Source of the DNA: SVTX01 sp045602385 | GTDB taxonomy: Bacteria > Bacillota > Clostridia > Oscillospirales > CAG-272 | Length of the DNA stretch: 45,861 nt | Assembly: GCA_045602385.1 (NCBI GenBank) | Contig: JAZSBL010000017.1 | Coordinates: 1 to 45,861, forward strand | Direction of reading: 5' to 3' | Shown here: positions 39,867 to 45,861 of the stretch, in pieces | How positions within the stretch are numbered: the first letter of the stretch is position 1 | Layout of the letters: the number at the start of each line of letters is the position of its first letter | The notes under the pieces: generated by a model | What the model was told of the DNA's origin: nothing | Databases searched by the model: none | What the model saw: only the letters and a program-made list of their open reading frames with translations | Position numbers and translations under genes: made by a program

Positions 39867-41600
39867 ATGTTAAAAAGATTTATAAGCTACTATAAACCGC
39901 ACAAGAAGATGCTTGCACTTGATATGCTGGCCGCGCTTCTTATATCGGTCACGGGAATGGTATATCCGATCGTAACAAACAAAATGTTAAACGAATATAT
40001 CCCCAATAAAATGTATACCACGATCATCACTGCAGGAGTTATTGTTTTGCTGCTTTATGTGATCCGTATGCTTTTGAGATATTTCGTACAGTATTACGGT
40101 CATATCATCGGTGTTCGTATGCAGTCACAGATGCGTCAGGATCTCTTTGGCCATTTGCAAAAGCTGCCCTTTAGATTCTATGACAACAACGAAACGGGCC
40201 GCATTATGACAAGACTGGGAAGTGACCTTTTTGAGGTGTGTGAGCTTGCTCACCACGGACCTGAAAACCTGCTTATCAGCTCCGTCATGATAATTCTGTC
40301 ATTTATCTATCTTTTCACGATCGACTGGATCCTCACGCTCATTATATTTGCTTGTGTTCCAATCCTTTTCTTTGTTACAATGCATTACAGAAAGGCTATG
40401 AAGCGCGCATTTGACGACAGACGAAAAAGCAACGCAACAATAAATGCATCGGTCGAAAGCAGTGTTACCGGAATAAGGGTAACAAAGGCCTACACCAATT
40501 CAGCCTGCGAGGTTGAAAAATTTAAAAAAGGTGACGAGGAATTTGTAAACGCCTCAAAAAACGCTTATAACGCGATGGCAAAATTCCATTCCTCAACTAC
40601 GTTTATAACCGATATTTTCAACGTATTTATACTGATTGCAGGTGGATTGTTTTTATATTCCGGAAGAATATCATTTGGCGATTACTCAACGTTTATAGTA
40701 TCTGTAAATCTTTTTATCAACCCCGTGAACACGCTTATAAACTTTATGGAGCAATTCCAAAACGGTGCCAGCGGATTCCGCAGATTCGTTGAGATCATGG
40801 AAGAGGAGCCTGAAACCGACGCGCCCGATGCCATTGAGCTGACAGACGTAGAGGGCGCTATCGAATTCAAGAACGTCACCTATTCATATGAGGACAGTCA
40901 AGAAGTTCTGCACAATATAAATCTTAAGCTTGAAAAGGGAAGAAAGCTTGCATTGGTCGGTCCTTCGGGCGGCGGAAAGACAACGCTTTGCCACCTGTTG
41001 CCAAACTTCTATCAGCTTGACGAGGATGGCGGTTCTATCTTTATCGACGGCAAGGATCTTAAAAAGCTCACATTGAATTCAGTGCGAAAAAACATTGGAA
41101 TAGTTCAACAGGACGTATTCTTATTTGTAGGCACAATAAAGGAAAATATTCTTTACGGCCGTCCCGATGCAACGGACGAGGAGATATACGAGGCGGCCCG
41201 CCGAGCGAATATTCACGACTATATCATGACTCTTGAAAAGGGCTATGACACCGAGATCGGTGAGCGTGGTGTTAAGCTTTCCGGAGGACAAAAGCAGCGT
41301 CTCAGTATTGCTCGTGTGTTCCTGAAGGACCCCGCAATTCTTATTCTTGACGAGGCTACAAGCGCGCTTGACAATACGACCGAGGTGCTTATCCAAGAGG
41401 CTCTGGACGAGCTTTGCAGAGGCCGTACCACACTTGTTGTAGCACACAGACTTTCAACCATCCGGAACGCGGATGAGATTGCAGTCGTGATCGATGGAAG
41501 GATATCCGAGCGGGGAACTCACGATGAACTTATCTTAAAAAACGGAACATATAAGAAGCTTTATTCGCTTCAGTTCCGTGAGAATGATCTTATAGAATGA
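39867..41600 (+). CDS. ABC exporter, fused membrane and ATPase domains
   Basis: This 577-residue half-transporter of the type IV ABC exporter fold (MsbA/BmrA/LmrA-like) works as a dimer. The N-terminal half has six membrane helices; RQDLFGHLQKLPFRFYDNNETGRIMTR near residue 92 is the usual coupling-helix region. The C-terminal ATPase has GPSGGGKTTLCHLLPNFY near 370, Q-loop IGIVQQDVFLFVGTIKENI near 412, signature LSGGQKQRLSIARVF near 474, Walker B AILILDEATSALDN and the switch His in VVAHRLSTI. The substrate may be lipid or drug. No second half is adjacent, which fits a homodimer. Confidence 0.92.
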   Translation: MLKRFISYYKPHKKMLALDMLAALLISVTGMVYPIVTNKMLNEYIPNKMYTTIITAGVIVLLLYVIRMLLRYFVQYYGHIIGVRMQSQMRQDLFGHLQKLPFRFYDNNETGRIMTRLGSDLFEVCELAHHGPENLLISSVMIILSFIYLFTIDWILTLIIFACVPILFFVTMHYRKAMKRAFDDRRKSNATINASVESSVTGIRVTKAYTNSACEVEKFKKGDEEFVNASKNAYNAMAKFHSSTTFITDIFNVFILIAGGLFLYSGRISFGDYSTFIVSVNLFINPVNTLINFMEQFQNGASGFRRFVEIMEEEPETDAPDAIELTDVEGAIEFKNVTYSYEDSQEVLHNINLKLEKGRKLALVGPSGGGKTTLCHLLPNFYQLDEDGGSIFIDGKDLKKLTLNSVRKNIGIVQQDVFLFVGTIKENILYGRPDATDEEIYEAARRANIHDYIMTLEKGYDTEIGERGVKLSGGQKQRLSIARVFLKDPAILILDEATSALDNTTEVLIQEALDELCRGRTTLVVAHRLSTIRNADEIAVVIDGRISERGTHDELILKNGTYKKLYSLQFRENDLIE

Positions 41601-41611
41601 TTTTTATGCTT

Positions 41612-41640
41612 AAAGCCACCCATTTGGGGTGGCTTTTTGT
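41612..41640 (+). terminator. Terminator of the ABC exporter gene
   Basis: A 10-base stem aaagccaccc / gggtggcttt (41612-41621, 41627-41636) with a following T-run. Confidence 0.88.
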
Positions 41641-41661
41641 GAAAAAATTTTTAAAAATCCA

Positions 41662-41690
41662 TTGCATAATTTCTATTGATATGTTATAAT
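41662..41690 (+). promoter_or_regulatory. Promoter of the second HTH-TPR regulator
   Basis: TTGCAT (41662-41667), 17 bases, TATAAT (41685-41690) with a TGT extended -10. Confidence 0.75.
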
Positions 41691-41692
41691 AA

Positions 41693-41709
41693 AGTAAATC
41701 AGATTTACT
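41693..41709. promoter_or_regulatory. Inverted repeat just downstream of the HTH-gene promoter (possible operator)
   Basis: A perfect dyad agtaaatc-a-gatttact, 17 bases, at the expected transcription start. It may be a binding site of the XRE-type protein encoded next, giving autorepression. Confidence 0.55.
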
Positions 41710-41722
41710 GTGTGAGGTAAAA

Positions 41723-42625
41723 ATGGATATTGGCGGTAAGATAAAAAAGATAAGAACAGAGAAACTCATGACACAAAGCGAGCTTGCGGGAAGCACTATA
41801 ACCCGCAACATGTTAAGCCAGATTGAGAACGGAATAGCACAACCATCACTTTCGACCATATTACATATTGCAAACAAGCTTGGTGTACCCGCGGGATATC
41901 TTTTGTCCGAGGGCGAGGAGGAATTCATATACAACAAGGCCAAGGTCATGAGAGACATTCGCTGCGCATACCGCGACAAGAATTTCGAGCTTTGTTACGA
42001 GATATGCACCGAATCCTTCGATGAATTCGATGATGAGATAGAGCTGATACTTACAGATTGCTGTATCGGCACCGCAGAAGAATATATCAAAAACGGCCGA
42101 CTTCACGCGGCGCGTCAGCTTTTGGATGAAGCTCTGAATCATGCCGGCGCTACTGTTTATTCAACAGTCACTCAAAGAAACCGTATTTATATCATGTTCC
42201 ACCTTTTGAAGAGCATTTCTCCTGCATTGGATTCGGATGAAATAGATACAGAGGTTGGAACAGGTATACTTAATCCCTCGCTTTTCGGTGATGTATTCTG
42301 CAAGTATATCGCAATATATTCCGGAAAGCATAGCGAGCTTGATGCAGACAAATTACTTTATAATACCGGCGAGCTATCGGAGCAGGACAAGCTATTTATC
42401 GCGCATATCAAGGCGCGGCGCTGTATTCTTGCGCGAGAGTATAAAAAGGCGTCAACAATACTCAGGTCTATAATGGACGGGGAGACGATCCCTTCAAGAT
42501 TACTTTTGTATATCTGCTGCGGTGACATGGAAAAATGCTGCAAGGAAATGGACGACTACCGCGGGGCATATGAGTTTTCCAACAACAAAATGGAGATCCT
42601 TGAACATATGCTTGCCGAGGCTTAA
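41723..42625 (+). CDS. XRE-family HTH regulator with TPR-like C-terminal helices
   Basis: This 300-residue regulator has an N-terminal XRE fold (IGGKIKKIRTEKLMTQSELA, then SQIENGIAQPSLSTILHIANKL, residues about 3-60). A long helical C-terminus (LCYEICTESFDEFDDEIELI, GRLHAARQLLDEALNHAG, CILAREYKKASTILRS) resembles tetratricopeptide repeats. The layout recalls quorum-peptide receptors of the RRNPP group, but the family here is generic. The start follows SD gaggta. A dyad at 41693-41709 lies over its transcription start. The small lipoprotein that follows after 13 bases is probably cotranscribed. Confidence 0.85.
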   Translation: MDIGGKIKKIRTEKLMTQSELAGSTITRNMLSQIENGIAQPSLSTILHIANKLGVPAGYLLSEGEEEFIYNKAKVMRDIRCAYRDKNFELCYEICTESFDEFDDEIELILTDCCIGTAEEYIKNGRLHAARQLLDEALNHAGATVYSTVTQRNRIYIMFHLLKSISPALDSDEIDTEVGTGILNPSLFGDVFCKYIAIYSGKHSELDADKLLYNTGELSEQDKLFIAHIKARRCILAREYKKASTILRSIMDGETIPSRLLLYICCGDMEKCCKEMDDYRGAYEFSNNKMEILEHMLAEA

Positions 42626-42638
42626 TTTATTTTGAAAT

Positions 42639-43025
42639 ATGAAAATCATACGTTTAATACTATCCGTCACATCACTTATTATTCTTGCATTCTCAATGTC
42701 CGCCTGCGATTTTGATGAGTCAAAGCACAACTTCTCGGGAGGGGAGCTTGTAGACAACGAAAGGATATCCGCGATCAAAAACGAGATCCCGACCGAGACT
42801 GCAAGCAAAGATGGCTTTGAAAGTGAAAGCAAAGAAATCGATTTCTCCATACTCGAAGCTTATCCCGATTCGGGTGAGATAATTTACTGGACTAAATCAG
42901 GAGAGGTATGGCACAAGTATGCATCATGCACCCATATCAAGGACGATACCGAGCTCTTTGCGGGAACGGTAACAGACGCAGTGAAGGCAGGGAAAACTCA
43001 TCCGTGTACACGATGTTTTGATTGA
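42639..43025 (+). CDS. Small lipoprotein with Ada-like Cys/His motif
   Basis: This 128-residue predicted lipoprotein has lipobox MSAC (Cys23) and a Ser/Glu-rich linker. The C-terminal 45 residues read YWTKSGEVWHKYASCTHIK then GTVTDAVKAGKTHPCTRCF. The W-H-x4-C ... PCxxC pattern matches the zinc-knuckle motif found at the ends of many Firmicutes envelope proteins and in Ada's metal-binding domain, so zinc or another metal is likely to bind. The function is not known. It lies 13 bases after the HTH regulator and lacks a strong SD, so translation may be coupled. Confidence 0.75.
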   Translation: MKIIRLILSVTSLIILAFSMSACDFDESKHNFSGGELVDNERISAIKNEIPTETASKDGFESESKEIDFSILEAYPDSGEIIYWTKSGEVWHKYASCTHIKDDTELFAGTVTDAVKAGKTHPCTRCFD

Positions 43026-43106
43026 CATTTCCGTAAAATGATATTCTTTAATGTACGTCATGCAGAGCAAAAACAAAAATATTTTCAAAAAGTACATTCA
43101 ACCGCA

Positions 43107-43135
43107 TTGACAAAACAAAAAAAATATGATATAAT
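43107..43135 (+). promoter_or_regulatory. Consensus promoter of mgsA (and likely thrS)
   Basis: Perfect TTGACA (43107-43112) and TATAAT (43130-43135) with 17-base spacing; the leader to mgsA is about 70 bases. Confidence 0.88.
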
Positions 43136-43211
43136 CGCTTTAATATCATAAAGTGTATAGCTATATGCACGTTTATGGTGTTGCGAGGTTACAAAAACGG
43201 AGGATAACGAC

Positions 43212-43640
43212 TTGGAAATCGCAATCATAGCCCACGATGTCAAAAAAGAGCTTATCACACAATTTTGTATAGCATATTGCGGCATTTTGAGCAAGCACAA
43301 CATTTGTGCCACCGGAATTACCGCCAAATACATATCCGAGGCAACCGGCTTGAACATTGAAAAATTGCTCAGCGGTGACCAGGGTGGAGAAGAACAGATT
43401 GCTTCAAGAGTCGAGTACAACGAGATAGACGTACTTATCTACTTCAGAGACACAAGACCCTCTGTCGGACTTTCCGAGCATGATGAGATAGAAAAGAAGC
43501 TTCTCTTGGCTTGCGACAGATATAACGTTCCCGTGGCAACCAACATTGCAACCGCGGAGATCATTATAATGGCGCTTGAAAGAGGAGATCTTGACTGGAG
43601 AGAGCTTGTTAATCCCAAGTCCTCATATAACAGAAAATAA
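43212..43640 (+). CDS. mgsA: Methylglyoxal synthase family protein, divergent active site
   Basis: The family converts dihydroxyacetone phosphate to methylglyoxal. The 142-residue protein aligns over its length: IAIIAHDVKKEL (H8 matches E. coli H19), LSGDQGGEEQIAS, IDVLIYFRD (D80 matches D91), H90 matches H98, and VPVATNIATAEIII near 107. E60 stands at the catalytic D71 position and I93 at that of D101, with a three-residue insert before H90, so activity is doubtful or altered. The start is TTG at 43212, since SD ggagg lies about 12 bases upstream. thrS follows after a T-box leader. Confidence 0.78.
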   Translation: MEIAIIAHDVKKELITQFCIAYCGILSKHNICATGITAKYISEATGLNIEKLLSGDQGGEEQIASRVEYNEIDVLIYFRDTRPSVGLSEHDEIEKKLLLACDRYNVPVATNIATAEIIIMALERGDLDWRELVNPKSSYNRK

Positions 43641-43654
43641 TAGCAAAAGACACG

Positions 43655-43820
43655 TTTTATATTTGAGCGCATGCAGAGAGAAGGCGGTTGGTGAAAGCCT
43701 TTTGGGCAGAATATAAGATACCACTTTTGTCTGAAATTGAATACCTAATGAGTTAAAAGCTCGGGTGGAACCGTGCATATTGCACCCCGAACACAGTTTT
43801 GTGTCGGGGTGTATTTTTTT
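43655..43820 (+). promoter_or_regulatory. T-box riboswitch, threonine-specific, upstream of thrS
   Basis: The leader between mgsA and thrS contains the T-box core gggtggaaccgtg (43763-43775), a stem I with the gcggttggtgaaagcc segment (43684-43699), and a specifier loop gatacca with the codon ACC for Thr at 43720-43722. It ends in a terminator stem caccccg / cggggtg around a loop near 43783-43811, then a T-run. Uncharged tRNA-Thr would stabilise the antiterminator and switch on thrS. Confidence 0.88.
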
Positions 43821-43863
43821 ATAAAAATAATATTCTAACATACAATAAAGAAAGGCTTTAATT

Positions 43864-45804
43864 ATGAAAATTAATTTTGGTTCTAAAATAATCGAATCAA
43901 GCGCTCCCATAACGGTTTACGATGCCGCTAAGGAAGCATTCGAGATGGTTGAGAGAAGCGTTATCGCCGCAAGCGTTAACGGCGAGACCGTCGCGCTCAA
44001 CTATGAAATAACAGACGACAGCGACGTTACTCTTCTGACCTTTGCCGACAAGGAGGGCGCGCGCGTATTCAGACACACCGCGGCTCACATACTTGCACAG
44101 GCGGTCAAGAGACTTTACCCCTCGACAAAGCTCACGATCGGTCCTGCAATTGAAGAGGGCTTTTACTACGATTTTGACAGCGATATTGCATTCTCTCCCG
44201 AAATCCTCAAGGCGCTTGAGGCGGAGATGAAGAAGATCGTTAAGGAGAACCTCAAGATCGAGCGCTTTGAGCTTCCCAGAGATGAGGCTATCGCGTTTAT
44301 GAAGGAAAAGGACGAGCCCTACAAGGTTCAGCTTATCGAGGAGCTTCCCGAAGGAGAAGTTATAAGCTTCTACAAGCAGGGTGAATTCACAGACCTCTGC
44401 GCAGGTCCCCACCTCTTTGCGACAGGTGCCGTTAAGGCGTTCAAGCTTACGCAGTGCACGGGCGCATACTGGAAGGGCGACCAGAACAACAAGCAGCTCC
44501 AGCGAATATACGGTCTTGCATTCCCCACAAAGGACGAGCTTAACACGTACGTGACCGCTCTTGAGGAGGCACGCAAGCGCGACCATAACAAGATAGGCCG
44601 AGAGCTTGAATTCTTTACGACCGTTGATTCTATCGGTCAGGGTCTTCCCATTCTTCTCCCCAAGGGATCTAGAGTTATCCAGACTCTCCAGCGCTGGGTA
44701 GAGGACGAGGAGCAGAGAAGAGGCTACCAGCTTACCAAGACTCCTCTTATGGCGAAGCGCGACCTTTACAGAATTTCAGGCCACTGGGATCACTACCGTG
44801 ACGGTATGTTTATTCTCGGAGATGCAGACGACGAGACAAAGGAATGCTTCGCTCTCCGTCCTATGACATGCCCCTTCCAGTATCAGGTATTCCTTAACAA
44901 AAAGCGTTCTTACAGAGATCTTCCCATGAGACTTGGCGAGACTTCTACGCTCTTCAGAAATGAGGAAAGCGGTGAGATGCACGGTCTTATCCGTGTACGT
45001 CAGTTTACAATTTCCGAGGGTCACCTCGTTCTCCGTCCCGAACAGCTTGCAGAGGAATTCAAGGGTTGCCTTGACCTCGCGCTCCACTGCCTTGACACGG
45101 TCGGACTTCTTGAGGACTGCACATTCCGCTTCTCGCAGTGGGATCCCAAGCGTACCGACAAGTACGAGGGAACTGCAGAGCAGTGGAACGAGGCGCAGAG
45201 CATTATGGGAGAGCTTCTTGACAAGTATATCGGTCATGACAACTACGTTGTGGGCATTGACGAGGCTGCGTTCTACGGACCTAAGCTTGACATTCAGTGC
45301 AAGAACGTATTTGGTAAAGAGGATACTATCGTTACAATTCAGGTTGACATGCTTCTTGCTAAGAAGTTCGGTATGGAGTACGTTGATTCCGACAATACGA
45401 TGAAGACACCTTATATTATTCACCGTACATCCCTTGGATGCTATGAGAGGACGCTTGCTCTTCTCCTTGAAAAGTACGCAGGTGCGCTTCCCACATGGAT
45501 GGCTCCCGTACAGGTAAGATTGCTTCCCATCGGTGACGAGCAGGTAGCTTACTGCGATGAGATCGCAAACAAGCTGGTCGCTCTCGGTGTTCGTTGCGAG
45601 GTCGACAGACGTAATGAGACGATCGGATACAAGCTCCGCAACGCGCAGCTTGAAAAGCTTCCTTACATGGTCGTTGTAGGTCAGAAGGAGGTCGAAAGCA
45701 ATACGGTAGCAGTCCGCTCCAGAAAAGACGGCGAAAAGGGCGCTATGCCGGTTGATCAGTTTATCAGCGAGCTTCTTGTCGAGATAGCAGAAAAGAGAAG
45801 ATAA
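43864..45804 (+). CDS. thrS: Threonine--tRNA ligase
   Basis: This class II synthetase charges tRNA-Thr. The 646-residue protein has an N-terminal TGS domain (residues 1-60), then the N2 editing domain with HTAAH (H71, H75) and CAGPH (near 179), which match E. coli H73/H77/C182/H186. The catalytic core has MTCPFQYQVF (the zinc Cys; the usual GH following CP is replaced), ISEGHLVLRPEQLAEEF with the zinc His, and a C-terminal anticodon domain (LPIGDEQVAYCDEIANKL and GYKLRNAQLEKLPYMVVVG). The core belongs to the divergent clostridial subtype. Length is normal. Expression is under the T-box leader, ATG with SD aaagg. Confidence 0.96.
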   Translation: MKINFGSKIIESSAPITVYDAAKEAFEMVERSVIAASVNGETVALNYEITDDSDVTLLTFADKEGARVFRHTAAHILAQAVKRLYPSTKLTIGPAIEEGFYYDFDSDIAFSPEILKALEAEMKKIVKENLKIERFELPRDEAIAFMKEKDEPYKVQLIEELPEGEVISFYKQGEFTDLCAGPHLFATGAVKAFKLTQCTGAYWKGDQNNKQLQRIYGLAFPTKDELNTYVTALEEARKRDHNKIGRELEFFTTVDSIGQGLPILLPKGSRVIQTLQRWVEDEEQRRGYQLTKTPLMAKRDLYRISGHWDHYRDGMFILGDADDETKECFALRPMTCPFQYQVFLNKKRSYRDLPMRLGETSTLFRNEESGEMHGLIRVRQFTISEGHLVLRPEQLAEEFKGCLDLALHCLDTVGLLEDCTFRFSQWDPKRTDKYEGTAEQWNEAQSIMGELLDKYIGHDNYVVGIDEAAFYGPKLDIQCKNVFGKEDTIVTIQVDMLLAKKFGMEYVDSDNTMKTPYIIHRTSLGCYERTLALLLEKYAGALPTWMAPVQVRLLPIGDEQVAYCDEIANKLVALGVRCEVDRRNETIGYKLRNAQLEKLPYMVVVGQKEVESNTVAVRSRKDGEKGAMPVDQFISELLVEIAEKRR

Positions 45805-45811
45805 TTTTTTT

Positions 45812-45843
45812 AGCGGGAGATGCGAGACATGTCCCGCTTTTTT
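45812..45843 (+). terminator. Terminator of thrS
   Basis: A 7-base stem agcggga / tcccgct (45812-45818, 45832-45838) followed by tttttt. Confidence 0.78.
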
Positions 45844-45861
45844 GCGATTTTTGCATATATT

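Overview
The window looks like a chromosomal segment of an anaerobic, probably gut-associated member of the Clostridia (Firmicutes). Promoters are sigma-A type, nearly all with 17-base spacing. Ribosome binding sites are strong GGAGG types, terminators are hairpin plus T-run, and threonyl-tRNA synthetase sits behind a T-box leader. The MEP isoprenoid genes, a type II pantothenate kinase, several lipobox-bearing surface lipoproteins (BspA-like leucine-rich repeats, Cys-rich GH repeats, DUF4349) and an SPFH-free, phage-free backbone fit an Oscillospiraceae/Christensenellales-like genome. The species cannot be named from sequence alone.

Layout: 1-846 is the end of an AT-rich, probably mobile stretch (partial metallo-beta-lactamase-fold gene, direct repeats, hairpin) abutting tRNA-Pro(GGG). 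1023-3300 holds GNAT and LUD-domain genes (minus) and coaW (plus). 3462-6503 is a large repeat-built surface lipoprotein, followed by alaS (6702-9332). 9382-11508 is a TetR-regulated ABC-2 exporter operon. 11519-16385 is minus strand: rpe, then a compact operon led by an HTH-TPR regulator and running tsaE-tsaB-rpiB-ispD-ispF. Divergent from it, 16618-18596 reads TrpR-like regulator, methyltransferase, Hsp33. An S1-domain protein (minus) and rplM-rpsI (plus) follow.

20742-25144 is an accessory stretch of lipoproteins and a Zn-ribbon protein. It carries a duplicated terminator/promoter module, a palindromic intergenic repeat and short integrase-arm-like repeats. 25216-33421 returns to housekeeping genes (gpmI, NUDIX, tcdA, dusB, murE, tRNA-Arg(CCT)), interrupted by a three-gene cluster (27094-29209) of DUF5685, a J-domain protein with a Cys-rich tail, and a membrane protein. 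33575-45804 carries an acyl-CoA ligase, rsuA-tex, an orphan MsmX-type ATPase, an ABC exporter, an HTH-TPR regulator, a small metal-motif lipoprotein, a divergent mgsA, and T-box-thrS.

Functional links: tsaB, tsaE and tcdA act in t6A/ct6A tRNA modification, with dusB, rsuA, alaS and thrS adding to a translation theme. rpe and rpiB act in the pentose phosphate pathway, and ispD/ispF in isoprenoid precursor synthesis. The best candidate for something undescribed is the DUF5685 / J-protein / membrane protein cluster: the DUF5685 protein has two Asp-rich DxxxD motifs that resemble those of squalene/phytoene-type prenyl synthases. This is an inference from motifs only.
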